From assembly GCA_029204225.1 (NCBI GenBank), contig CM055107.1, positions 9,607,472 to 9,671,471 on the forward strand: DNA of 64,000 nt, in the 5' to 3' direction. This DNA is from Diphasiastrum complanatum. Its lineage: Eukaryota; Streptophyta; Lycopodiopsida; Lycopodiales; Lycopodiaceae. Position numbers and translations under genes: made by a program. Below are positions 12,241 to 24,087 of the stretch, one piece after another (position 1 is the first letter of the stretch; the number at the start of each line of letters is the position of its first letter). The notes beneath the pieces were generated by a model. That model searched no databases. It was not told the origin of the DNA and worked only from the letters and a program-made list of their open reading frames with translations.

Positions 12241-15200
12241 TAGTAACTGATTAACTTTTGCAAAAAATAAAAAAAGGTTATGAAATGATTAAATATTTTT
12301 CATGCATTCTTACCAAATGGTTGTTTCTCATGTCAAATATTTACAAATCTAAAAAAACAAGGCCTTCAAGCAACGTTCTGGTTTAGATTTATGTCTACTA
12401 GTGTGGTATTAGTTGATTAATATGCTCCAATAATAATAAAGTTCAAATGGAGTATATCAAAATTTAGCATTCATTATTGGTAAGTGTCTTACTACTAAAC
12501 TCACATGTATTTAGTTAATGATGGATTGAGTCTTTTGGGTTTTGATGCTCGATTCTAGGTCATGCTACTTCAAAGCTCATGACTCTCATCTTGTTCCAAA
12601 TGACCAATACTTGTTTGCTTTGCCATAGATATTTTAAGATCCTCTAGAGGCTAAACCTAGTCCAAGACAAACTAACAATAACTAAAAGCATTGCTCCATG
12701 TTGCAATATTAAAATGTTCCATTGAGAGTTCACCCCTTCTCATGCATTGGATCTTCATCCTTAGCCTTTATACAAGGACAACTCCCCTGAAGGAGGAGGC
12801 AATCAACCATTTTAGTCGAGAGCTATAGATATAGTTGACGTGCCACCTTTTCGTGCAAATATAATATTTGCATGAGGCAACTACTCAGGCCATGCTACGC
12901 TTCAAACAATCTACCATGCTGCTCAGGCAACCACTCACCCATACTACTCAGGCCATGCTGCGCTTCAAACAACCCACCTAGTTCTCCTATGCTTCGAGCC
13001 TCATGCTAGCCTATCATCTATCTATGCTGCAGCTGGAAAGCGTGTCCATACAAACGATCGAGCCCATACTATTTTCTTGTAAGCAAACGGCGCTGCTACC
13101 ATTTTCCCATAGCAGCGATCTGCATGCTCTTGATTCTAAGACTCCTATTGCCGTTTGCTAACCATGAGCTGGACATTGGCACAGTTGCTAGTGATCCGCA
13201 TGATCAGGTCTTTGCGTGCAGAACCAGCGATGATCGATATCTGGACTGCGTCCCTCGGCCACCCATGATCAGAATTCTCTGCCATGGCTCTCACACCAAT
13301 AACATATCTTCTTGCACCGCTACTTCTTGCCAGCAATGTGCATTAGGTGATCCATACCATCTCCATCCCACTAACGGAAATGCTTAGTGGGATGTTTCCC
13401 CAAGACTAGAAGATCTCCGGGCTCATCCACAGTTCAAGCCTCACGAATTAAACGTTAATATGCCCATACATTTCAATTTTCATGGATAGGATCACAAAAT
13501 TCCCCATGCATGTCCAGCTCTCTAAGAGTTTACGAGTGGTACTTACTACTCAGTCGTACCATCCAATCATAGCTCTTATGTCGTATTTTCTATAAGTTTC
13601 TTCTATATCTATCATCACCTTGGATTCCTCTTGGCTATCTTCATTACAAAATGGAAATTCCATTTCACAAAATCTTTGCACAACAATCTCCATAATCTCT
13701 GTTCCACTAGCCACACCTACCATGCTCACACTTGTAACAAGCCTCTTGTTGAACATTCCAGGTAGACTTGTATAGCTGACCAACCAGTCAATTACATCAA
13801 AATGGTACCCCACCACATTACAAATATATCTCAGACTTAAGCCTCTAATCATTCAATCCCACACATGCTTGCTCAGAAGCCAGCTTAAGAAAATTAAGCG
13901 CTTGCCAATAAAAATCAACAGAGTCGGAAGCCAACCAAGTTATCCATAAGGTCAAGTCATTTCATAAAAACTAAAGCCAAAACCCAAGCGACCGAGCCCG
14001 TATGAAGTATGGACAACCGTCATACTGGTGCAGCGTGCTAGCCATAACTTTGCAAATTAGCTTTTCAAATACAACCCAACATTGAGGGGATTAAAGCAAA
14101 ATGTGCATTGATCACCCTTACAAATTCATCTTATCAAGCACAAGGACTTGAGGTACATTCATAGTATGAGATTCATGACATAAGTCTTGAGGTCCTTGAG
14201 CTTGACATGAAGCCTACCTAACACGCAAAAGTAACAGGGTATACCCGGAGTACCTACTTTTTGCAAGACATGGAATATATTTAGTTTACAAACGGGTCTA
14301 ACCACCATAATAGTTTCAATGTGAATCAACCTCTCAACCTCTCCACACATTCAACAAACAATTTGGTAGTGCACATTTTTTAAGGAGGCGTCGTCAACGA
14401 CTCCTAGGAAACAAACTTCGAGACCTCTTGTGCCCCCTACTCGAGCTCCAAAGCTTGAAAATCTAGATTTTGATCTACAACTTTGCGACTATTTCATCCA
14501 TAGGTTGAAGGGTAAGTCTACAAATATTTGTTGTGCCATATCATCCATAGGTAGTAGAATACTAAGCCAAGATCATTAACTTGCTTTTGAGACTTTTCTC
14601 AGGGAGCCCGCCATGGCTCCTCATCGAGTCACGCAAATGAGTCTTTAAGGAACATTTTAGTCGTTACAACGCTTGTTGACTTGAGAATCTGAAATCATTA
14701 AAATAGAATATAAACAATATGCAGATGTTTAGACTTTATAGTCTACCATGTATACCACCATCAACTATAATACTGCATTTAGTTTTACTTACGATGAGCA
14801 CTGGATTGTAAATAGTTCAGATAATTGATCAATATATAATAACTTATTCTGTGGGTTCCGAGCAACAAGTATTAATATTTCACAGTTTGCAGATCAAAAT
14901 CAGCATAGCAGAACCTTTGTTGATAGGCAATCTGTTTGAAATTATAGCTGCTTTAGCTACACTAGTTACAATGAACATCAAATAATCAACCATAGTTACA
15001 TATTATGTAGGCGTGGGCAATCCGAGACCATTCTTCAGGTCAATAATATTGTCAATTAACGTACAAAAATTTACCAAAGCTATAGCAATGGTCATCAAAT
15101 GAAGAGATCACACTCAGCGTTCCAGTACAAGATGAATATTTTAAAGGTCCTGCAAATTGTAGACCCAAATAACTCTCTTTTTTGGTATTAAATTTACACC

Positions 15201-15340
15201 AGCAGAAAGTCTACCAATTTACGAGTAAAGTGTTAGCCTTGCGTTCGATGCTTATGTCGTGTAATACATGCTGAAAATTGCGATGTACTAAGAACAAATT
15301 AAGGATAATGTACACAAACATCTGAAAGCCATTCAGGCTT
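12240..15340. other. No gene recognised
   Basis: Open frames here are short and match no family I know (for example 13124-13387 plus and 13550-13852 minus). 12881-12980 contains a short direct repeat (ACTACTCAGGCCATGCT.CGCTTCAAACAA) about 64 bp apart. The right part is the 3' flank of the JAZ gene and may include its 3' UTR. Confidence 0.4.
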
Positions 15341-15342
15341 GT

Positions 15343-18054
15343 TCAAGGGGATGCAATGGAAACTCGCACAGAATTATTTTTAGCTGTCAATGGGGTTAAT
15401 GCAGGTGAAGACCTTCCACTTTCACTGCGTGTATAATCTCCGTAGGCTGATGGTCTACACGGAGATCCGGTACATAAAGCAGCTGGAGAAGCTGCTCTGG
15501 AACCATTAGCGCTTGGGCTAGAAGGTCTGCTCCTTGGCAAAGTTATTCCGCTTTCGATGTATTTGTCGGTAACGTATGGAGAAGTATCTCGAGATCTGGT
15601 TCAAAGAAAGAAGAAACTGTCAGCTGACTGCAACTTAACCCAAGAAAAATATCCTGAAAGCAAAAGCATCCGCTTACTTACGAGTTAAGCTGATCCAATG
15701 TTTGGTATTATTGCACATACTAACAAACACCCACAAGAATATAGCTACTTGAGTCTAGGAGATAAAAGTGCAGGTCGCATGTACCTTTCTGTGCGTTTTT
15801 GCAAAAACCGCTGCAACGACATCCTTCTAGCTTGAGGAAGAGCTGATAATCAAAATCCAACTATGATCAGTTGGGCATCAATAGGGTTGAAACAATCTAC
15901 CCCATCACTTCAGCTACTTAATAAGTTATCGTCTTTAAGAAATTGTGTGAGATAATTGATACTACTCTGATTATGTGCTTGTTGAGAACTTATTCTGTGA
16001 AATGACTTATCAGATCACACACCCGTATACGAGACGTTTCCTGCTGGTTGAAGTGCTGGTTGACTCAGTCCATTCAGAGTCTTGCCTACTGATGACACAG
16101 GTTTTCCAGCATCATGGACGTTTTGAGGAGCAGTATCAGGAGCACTTGAGGATGAACAATGCTGCAGAAGAGATTGGCTAGGATTGGAAATGTGACTTTG
16201 GGTCCCAAATCGGGTTTCCATAGATTGATGTGTATTATGAGAAGAACCAGCGTTTGCACTTTCAGCTAGGAGCATTATCGCCTTGGCCTGAAAAGAAAAA
16301 CAAGACTTCTCATTTAAAGAGCTGAATGGGGAAAAGGAAATCAGAAAGGGATCAATGAACTGCAGCGCTACTACAAAGTAAGCTGATCTTCAAAGCATAG
16401 TTACCTTATCCTTAGGCACATCGTTATAGATATGCACCGCACCAGCATAAAATATTGTTAGCTGGGCAGTTGAGGTTTCGGTTGCTTTCAGCCTGCCAAA
16501 CATGAGTGCAGCAGAGAGCTTGTCAGATTCACTTTTGAGACAATCCGACGATCCTGAGTCTCGATTGACAAAAGCTTTATCACAATTTCCTACTAAAGAT
16601 CATCATTATCTAAACATTTACCTCTGCGAAGCAGCTTTACTGTCTTCATCAGAAGGATGATTTACGGTATGCCTTTGCTGTGCAAGCGTATGCACGTTTT
16701 CAAAAGGTAGACTGCCAGTTCGATTTGAGAAAAAAAAAGGAGATCCGAATCCACAAGTGCTGAAGCTTTGTTCTCTACATATTCCCAGAGAAAGTGAAAG
16801 GTCGGAATCTCCCAAATGCTTGTTTCTGTTTTGAACAGAAACTTTTTCTTGAGAGAACTTGGCATGGCTAGCTGCTTCGCTGACAGAAGCTGGGTATGAA
16901 AACTGTCTGCATGAAGACAAAGTAGGTTCCGCGCTCATACCATCTTCTTTTATTCCCTCAACATCTACCTGAATGAATAAACAGCAAAATATTAGGAAAA
17001 AAATGTCACAGAAACGCATAAGTGCTGTCCAGGCTCCACAAAACTTCATGGCATCTGACGCCAACAAAATCAAGAGCTTGGCAAAAGTGCGTACATAGTC
17101 AGGTAGATGTGCTTACCAAACGCGTTCTTTGTTGCTTCAACCTCGATAGCAACGACAGCGTGGGAGTATAGTCTTCGCAAGATGTCTTGGCCACATTAAC
17201 GTCCTTTGATATCAGATCCTTCCTGTCATCTTGTCCAGAGGAAGAGACCGTGTCCGTGCAGACATGAGGGGATCGTCGTGCCACTGTAAGAAATAAACCA
17301 TATCTTTATCAGCTTCGGCCCTGATTGTGGCTACCCTTATATGCGTTCTCAAAAGTCACAATGAAACGCCAAAACTGAAAATCCATATAACGATATCTCC
17401 TTAAAGTGTAAAGCAAAGGTAATAGGGCTGGCTGGCTTGAGAAGAAACTATAGCTTCAGCAGACGTATACTGGCAAGCGCAGTCAAACAGATAGAGACCA
17501 TCAAAGTATAGCCTTGCCAAAATGATTCAGGGAAACACTAGCTGAACTGTGTGCCATGATGCATATCCTCACCAGAAATCTTACTGATAAGCCTGAAATT
17601 ACGTCTCATAAGACTTAGTCGAGATTGAGTTTATTCCTAAGTAAAGCAATCAAACGGGATGGCTGCCAATAAGTAACTAGGAAGGCGGTTTATGCAAAAA
17701 GGATCAATGAGGTCAGAAGAAACCGTACAGCTAAAGGATCAATGACGATAAGGCTGAAATTTTCAAAGATCGATTGGATAAGCGAAATAAGTCTTAGGTT
17801 TCTCAGATCCACACGATGAATGTGAGAATCAGGGAACTAGCATTAAACTACAAATCAAGCAAGATTAAGAACAAGTGATCCAAAATAGCACTTCCTATGA
17901 GAACAATTATGTAACAAACAACGTGCATGATACTGGTGATAATTATCTTACCTTCAGAGAAGCTGTTTGCTATCCGATCTGCAACAGCAACATCATCATT
18001 TGAGATGCTTGTAGATGAAGACTCGACATGAAGAGACCGAGAGTTGGACGACAT
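15343..18054 (-). CDS. JAZ: JAZ/TIFY jasmonate-signalling repressor (7 coding exons)
   Basis: JAZ proteins are nuclear repressors that bind MYC-type factors and are degraded through COI1 when jasmonate rises. Coding exons on the minus strand: 17952-18054, 17117-17283, 16622-16968, 16405-16492, 16023-16287, 15785-15842, 15343-15595. All introns are GT-AG and the exons sum to 1281 nt, exactly 426 codons plus stop. Residues ~216-245 form the TIFY domain (TIFYAG...KAKAIMLLAES). Residues 325-350 form the Jas motif, LPQARRMSLQRFLQKRTER then SRDTSPY, matching SLX2FX2KRX2RX5PY. DLSLSL at 146-151 is an EAR-type LxLxL motif that could recruit TOPLESS. TIFYAG and LPQ point to the JAZ3/4/9-like group (family knowledge from memory). 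After PY comes a long Ser/Pro-rich tail. The start is the first in-frame ATG; a 5' UTR intron may end at 18098. No frame damage is visible. Confidence 0.87.
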
Positions 18055-18430
18055 CGAAGCTAAACCGTCCTGGAAGTCGATCAACTGCAAGGAATTCCTG
18101 TCAGAAAACGGAAAAGCTACACCAATTGGGTGCTGCTACGCTTTCGCAATTCTCCCACTAATAGCACACACGATCCAAAACACGGAATCCAAAGCTCTCA
18201 GAAGGAAGAATGGATAGACAGAAGCAAGTCTGATCTGCTGCTGCTGCTGCTGCCGGCTTGTAATTAAGCTTGTCGTTTTGTTTATGAGTCTGCGGTGATG
18301 GATCGTGGAACAGAAATAGTAAGAAGGCACACATGTGTATTCGAAGGGCATGGAAATAAGCACGTGCAAAATAAGGGGGTAGGCTGCTGGAAAGCAAAGA
18401 TTCCTCGTGTATCGTGACACGCTTCATGAC
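18055..18430 (-). promoter_or_regulatory. Probable 5' UTR / leader of the JAZ gene
   Basis: Upstream of the JAZ start the frame is closed by a stop (near 18136) without another ATG. A pyrimidine-rich tract ending in AG at 18098 is a good splice acceptor, so the leader may be spliced. In the transcript sense it contains six CAG triplets (18235-18252). Two overlapping frames of ~90 codons (18136-18427) lack any family motif and are treated as non-coding or upstream frames. Confidence 0.45.
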
Positions 18431-18621
18431 TCATATGTACTAGACTTATAGAGTAGACAAGTCACTGTCCATAGTCCAGTCTTCACCGACTTAAGTCTTA
18501 CGCGCATGCCATAATCCCCTCGAGGCTGGCCCCTCAAGACTCACCCATTCAAACTCGTGTGGAAAAACCCTTTTTAAGTTATCCTCAAATATTCCACCTT
18601 TTTCTATGCAAGGTGAGAAGG

Positions 18622-18622
<1 letters not shown>

Positions 18623-18652
<30 letters not shown>
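18623..18652. repeat. (GA)15 tract upstream of JAZ
   Basis: A perfect GA dinucleotide run about 570 bp upstream of the JAZ start codon. GA tracts in plant promoters can bind BPC/GAGA-binding proteins; whether this one does is inference. Confidence 0.6.
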
Positions 18653-18655
<3 letters not shown>

Positions 18656-19014
18656 TCACATTTTGGAGGAGAGAGAAAGGTGGATGTGTATTTCGCTCAT
18701 GGAGGTGCTTCCAAAATACACACAAAACCCGAGCACCTGGCATTACGTTCTTGTGAGGTCCCTTGCCTGAGGGTAGGTAGGGCCTAACAAGTGTGGAAGA
18801 CCCGAGGCCATAGGGCGTTTCGTACTGTAATTCTAAGCTCTAATTTTTTTTTTTATTGTGATTTTGAGAGATATCATGCATAGAATTGTGCTGTATTAGC
18901 TCGCATCGACAAATTCCACTTGGAATTCTTCTACGTTAACTGGCACATGCAAATTCCGTTCAGGGAGGTGCTATTAGAATACAAAGAAAAACTGAAGAGT
19001 TGCAATCACATAAT

Positions 19015-19431
19015 ATGGAATGAGCCAGGTAGATGATTATGCCCAGTAAAGAGTCATAGGCGAGCTCGGAGGGGCCTAGCCTATCACGCTTTATTGGGCA
19101 GATTTCTCTGAAGAGGCCTAGCCTATGATTTTTCACATGCCTCTCCTATGACTCTTTACATGATAGTTCTTTTACCGGCCTGGGCGTATGAGCCTTTATT
19201 GTGCGAATTGCTCTGGAATGGCCTCACTTATGCTTCTTGGTTTCCTAGGGGAGGGGGGATGTTTGAACCTAGGACCAAAAAAAACTTTGGATGTCAAGCT
19301 AACCAACTGAGCCAACCCCACTGGATGGGACAGGGGAGGACTCACTTATGACTCTTTTAGGGGCAAAATGCTCTGGGCCTTGCCTATGACTCCTTATGGG
19401 GCAGAATGTCGTTTGCCCCAGCTACTTCCAT
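19015..19431. mobile_element. Longer foldback/MITE-like element, 417 bp
   Basis: The left end reads ATGGAATGAGCCAGG..GATTATGCCCAG and the reverse complement of the right end reads ATGGAAGTAGCTGGGGC..CATTCTGCCCC. Both resemble the ends of the 136-bp element at 6138-6273. The interior repeats words such as CCTATGACTC and TTTATTGGGCAGA several times, and contains a tRNA-like segment at 19252-19320. No coding capacity and no clear target duplication. Confidence 0.5.
19252..19320 (-). repeat. tRNA-like segment with pol III A and B boxes
   Basis: On the minus strand TGGCTCAGTTGG (19303-19314) matches an internal pol III A box and GGTTCAAACAT (19259-19269) is a B box with one or two mismatches, spaced as in a tRNA or SINE head. 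The flanks (GGGG...CCCC) can pair like an acceptor stem. An eight-T run between the boxes disrupts the anticodon region, so this is a tRNA relic or SINE-type head, not a working tRNA. Confidence 0.5.
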
Positions 19432-22257
19432 TGCCTAATGGATAGTTGGGCTTTTTCCACATGACCATTATGAAACATAATCAACTTCTCAAAATAAAAA
19501 TGACATGTCACATGAGTGGTGACCATTCTGCTTTTTAAGAAATATAAAAAATATGGGCAGAAAAATGCCCCAATTATCCATTACTTATAAATTTATAAGC
19601 CTATATAAAAAATGTCAAAAATTCAGGATATCCGTTTTTTTTTCTCCTATACTTTGATGACTTTCTCGAACATTGAGCTTCAAAGGATTCCATTTTTCTC
19701 ATTCTAGACCCTAGCCTTTCGTCAAGTGGAAAAGTTTGCTTGGATTGTACTTTTCTTATTGAGACCCTAGCTTCACAAAAGATGCAATAAAATGTCACGA
19801 TACGTGTCTCCCTCTTGCTTCTTTGTAAAGAGGTTGACAAAGTATTTTCTCTTTGAGATAATTCTCTCTTTCTCGTAAACTTTTGTATAAAGTTATTAAT
19901 CTATGGTTAAACCTTGTAGATTAATGGAATTAAATGAAAAGGTCTTAGGGTATCCATAGATCTACCCAATCTTTGTTTACTTTTTCAAGACATATATATA
20001 ATCTAGTAAAGATTTTTTTTTCCTCTTTAAAAAATTGCATTTTTTGAGCTCTAATTCATTTAAAATTAACACACAATTTGTGAGAGAATCTTTTGCAATA
20101 CACTTCCAAAAATAAAAAGAGATTCACACTTTCAAAAAGCGTTTTAGAAACTACATTTTTTTTTAGCTTAAAGTCTCTGAAAAAAAAACTCTCACCTTTG
20201 AGAGAATCCTAGAGTTGGCTTGGATAGATTACCATATCACATACACATTAAACACATGCAATATAAAGGATTTGTTGAAGATTACCAAACATATCTTTTA
20301 TTCTTTAAAAAAAAAATCATTAAAAAAATATGACGTCATGAACTTGCCAATACATTTGCAAGTTGCAATGCTAGTAAAAAATAAAATGGCCCCAAGGCAA
20401 TAAAATACAATACCCTTCTCACAATAAGGTAAAGGGCCAAGTCAAATTTCATATGAAAGTCAACACTTTTCAAAAAGAAATTAAAACTTACTAAATTCCA
20501 TTTCTAGAAGGGCTGCAACCTCCCTACATTTTGCATGTGATTGATAGAAATGAAAATTGACACGTCAATTGAAAGTTTGAGGTGAAACAAGCCCTTCATC
20601 CTGAACGATGGCCTGCTTGGGAAATTCAAGTCCTGCTCACTTTCCTTGTCAACCTTGCAATTGGAAGGGCGCTTTTTAGTTTGTCACCAAAGGCCTAAGC
20701 CATCCCAATGTTTCTTATTCTTAAGAGCAAGAACTCTTTTACTCGCCCCCACTTGGATGCTCTCCACGTGTCCAAATTGCACGTTGAAGAATTCTCAATG
20801 GCGCATTTATAGCACTATGCGATACCCAATGCCGAATGCTTTTTGTGAAATATCGGTCAACATCAAGTTCAAAACATTTGCATGTACTACGACACTCGAT
20901 TTGCCAACCTATGGCCTTTGGCCTTTCGTTTGGGGAGGGGAGCAAGGTGGGCCATTCGAGAGTCTTCTTTGCTTGAAGGCCCTTTCCACACGGAATAAGT
21001 CATCATCGGGCATAATTGGCATTTCATCTAAGGTAAATGTGAGTTTACGTACTAGGTAGCTTTAGCTAAATATGGCTTTGAACCATCTACGATCATATGC
21101 CACGTAGTCAAAATCACTTGAAATGACCATTAAGAAATATCCTATGTTCAAAACATTTGTGTTGTATGACACTTGATGTGCCACCCTTTGGCCTTATGAG
21201 GAGTGGGAGAGATAGGGATGGGGGTGGGCCATTTCCATCGCCTTCAATTAAAGGCCCTTTTGACGATGGAATGGTTAAGGTAGTGTTCGGGAAAGCCGAC
21301 ATCTCTTGAGAATGGAGCCATCATCTTTCTTCGAAAACCGATTTCATAAAAATTTTACAAGTTGACTTTCAAAAAATCGACGACTTTTTTTAAATGTAGG
21401 AAATTTTAGGTTTGTCATTTTCACATGGAGCAAATTTGTGTGTATTAAACTAGGTAGATGCTAATAAAAGTTGGGTTACAGAGGTTTATTGGGTCAATAA
21501 AATAAATATTTATTGTCTTGCTGGCAAAAATATTGAGATGTAGGATCTCGAAGGCAAAAAAAATTTAAAACCGATAACTTCAAAAAATTATAGGAAATTG
21601 GAGGGAAATCTGAAGGAGGTGTCAGGAACACTGGCTTAAGGAGTCGGACCTTCGTGATTTGAAAACAATTTTAATTTTTTTCAACCTTTTTGTGTCAAAA
21701 GAAATTAATACAGTTTGGGCACCTCAAAAGAGGTCCACACATTCATCCTCAAGAGTAAAAGAGCCTAAGAGGCACTTCCATTGGCTTTGCTTAAAAAAAT
21801 AAAAAAACTTAAAAGTTACCACTAAAAAAATGTAAAGAAGAATGAGCCTTTCAAACCGAATTTCTGGGCAATTTCAGAAAAAGGCTTCTGAAAAGTCCCG
21901 GTTTCCGCCTGAAGTTCCACCTCCCAATACACTTTGCAGATTTGAATGGCAAGTCTTAGGTACGACCCCTTCAGACGACAGTTTTCGGCAGGGAGGGCCG
22001 GGCTTTCTGAAGTGCGCCGCGCGTCAGAGCTGCTGCAAAATTGCAAGCGTGTTGCCGGTACAACAACCACCAGTCCAGTCACTCGTGACGGCCAGGTACT
22101 TAAGTGTGTCTCAACTGCTGTTTCACGGACCACGTGTCTTTAAAGTAAAGTCACAAGGGCAACGTGTCCTTATTGTGATTCTGGCGCGAGCGGGACCGGA
22201 CAGTCCGTCTAATATGTTGAAAAAAACGTGTTACCTAACTAATTAAAATTAAAATAG

Positions 22258-22302
22258 AAATTAGTTTTAAAATTTGCGTGTATTTTAATTTTAAAACTAA
22301 TC
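22258..22302. repeat. AT-rich inverted repeat (hairpin)
   Basis: TTAGTTTTAAAAT is followed ~10 bp later by ATTTTAATTTTAAAACTAA, which can fold back. It may be a small MITE relic or chance in AT-rich DNA. Confidence 0.4.
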
Positions 22303-23093
22303 CTAAGAGTTTTTTAATTTTTTTTTTTGTTCTATAATGTATGTAGTCGCCATGGGCCTGGAGGCTGAGTGAGGGGGTGGGTCGGGGGGGATTTCGTTCA
22401 CATTTCCATTCACTATCTTGCATTTTCTAGGAATGTGAAGGCTTGTGGATTCTTTTCAAAAGTGTTGCCTTCCAAAATCGTAAAATCACTTTTTCCTCAT
22501 TTTTTAAAAAGTGAACTCAACCACCCCTCATCGAAATGTGTGCGGGGTTTGTTTTTTCTATTTAGCTTTCTTACATGCACTTCATCTGCTCCAAAGTCGG
22601 TGTTAATAAAATCCTCTTCGATGTTTTAGATGTCGAATTTTCAAAAAATTTGCCATCTGCATGTTGTATCCCAAATTGCTTGCTAGCAAAATGCTAGAAA
22701 GTTACATTAGTACATTAGTTTATTAACTCAATAAAGCTATGTGACTTGAGCTTTATAATGATCCACCGTCTTTACTACACACAAATTTCCTACATATGAA
22801 ACAACAAACAAAAAATTTCTTTCATGATTTAGAAAAAGTTGTCTATTTTCTAAAAATCAGTTTTTTGATAAAGTCAGTTTTCAGAGAAGATGTCGGTTCC
22901 ATTTCTATACTTTGTCGACTTTCCCGAACATTGTTGAAAGGTGATGGTAAACATAATCTTATGACAAAGGACAAGCTCTCTACCAAAAGCCCTTTTCCAA
23001 TGGAAAGGCCTAGGAGGATGACACCCCCTCTAGGCCCCTGATGATCAAATTCTAGGTTTTTCCAAATAAAATCAATGACATCTCACCCACAAC

Positions 23094-23164
23094 CTTTTGT
23101 ACAAAAGTTTGTGCGAAAGTTTGTGTAAAGGGCACACACAACCTTCTGTGCAAAAGGTTGTGTG
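23094..23164. repeat. Pair of short palindromes
   Basis: CACAACCTTTTGTACAAAAG and CACACAACCTT..AAGGTTGTGTG each fold on themselves, and the two halves resemble one another. Confidence 0.45.
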
Positions 23165-23621
23165 ATTTTGAAAAAGAAACAAAACCTCAACTTAGATTTC
23201 ACAAGGAAAAAAGGTTCCACAAAGGCCCTTGGCTCGAGCTAGCCTTCTCATTTAAAGGCCCTTCCCCAAGAGAAGGGCCATGTTAACTCAAAACTCGTGT
23301 TTAGCACGTCATAAATTCTTACAATAAATAAATTACCTCAATTTGACAATAATGTACCTAGTATAATTAAACAATTAGATTCTCTTAAAAACTTACAAAT
23401 TTACATAGGCCAATTGTTTAAATTTAGATTTATTGGTGAGCTTAAAATTTTTAAGTCTTTCATTTGTCAAACATTTGATTAGTTTAGTTAAAAAAATTGA
23501 ACCTAAAATTTTCATTCTCATCCTTTATGGCTAAAAGCATGGTTTGGTGGTACAACATGGACTTTCAAGGACACTACCATTTTTGGGTAGAAATGCACTC
23601 ACTATTTTCAACTAATACTTT

Positions 23622-23982
23622 TGACTTACAATAACTCTTTAATAGTACCTTGGAAGTATGTCATGTAACATATCATTGGAAAACGCTCGTCAAGTGCTTT
23701 GTAACACACCAAACTTCAATGAAATTGGACTTACCACTAAGAAGTTATGTCATTTTTAATGTGGACTCAAAACAATTATGAGTAATAAAATCCCCATAAT
23801 TTTTACTTGCCATAACTTTTTAACCGTAGCTTGGAAGTATGTCCTGTAACATATCATTGGAAAGCGCTCGTCGTCAAGCGCTTTCTAACGCACCAAATTC
23901 CACTGAAATTGGACTTAACACAAAAAAAAAGTTATGTCATTTTTAATGTGGACTCAAAACAATTATGAGTAATAAAATCCCC
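23622..23982. repeat. Two-copy tandem repeat, ~178-bp unit
   Basis: Unit 1 (23622-23795) and unit 2 (23802-23982) share long stretches such as CATATCATTGGAAA.CGCTCGTC and TTATGTCATTTTTAATGTGG. Unit 2 has a small GTC insertion. They lie immediately upstream of the copia RT fragment at 24088. Confidence 0.7.
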
Positions 23983-24087
23983 CAAAAGTGAAATGTACTA
24001 CCAAAAGGTACAATAAAAAATGGGTTCTTTTAGCCTTATAGACTTCATTTAGATGTTTGCACGTTTTTTTATGAAGTTGGATTCAAA

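Larger units (their letters stand above)
19432..23600. other. Intergenic region, no gene recognised
   Basis: Mostly AT-rich with many homopolymer runs and no frame showing a known family. 21900-22200 is a GC-richer island containing CACGTGTC-type words but no coherent coding frame. Small hairpins occur at 22258-22302 and 23135-23164. Confidence 0.4.

Noticed and set aside
13124-13852. Small frames between the gypsy LTR and JAZ
   Set aside because: Overlapping on both strands and without any recognisable domain.
16662-16865. Second minus-strand frame across JAZ exon 3
   Set aside because: Out of phase with the spliced JAZ reading frame; a shadow.
18136-18427. Two ~90-codon frames upstream of JAZ
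   Set aside because: No motif, overlapping phases, and they fall in the likely leader of the JAZ transcript.
19252-19320. Functional tRNA gene
   Set aside because: The T run between the boxes disrupts the anticodon arm and the B box has mismatches; kept only as a tRNA-like repeat.
20646-22246. Frames of 130-140 codons in a GC-richer stretch
   Set aside because: Overlapping frames on both strands, no motif and no splice-consistent gene structure.
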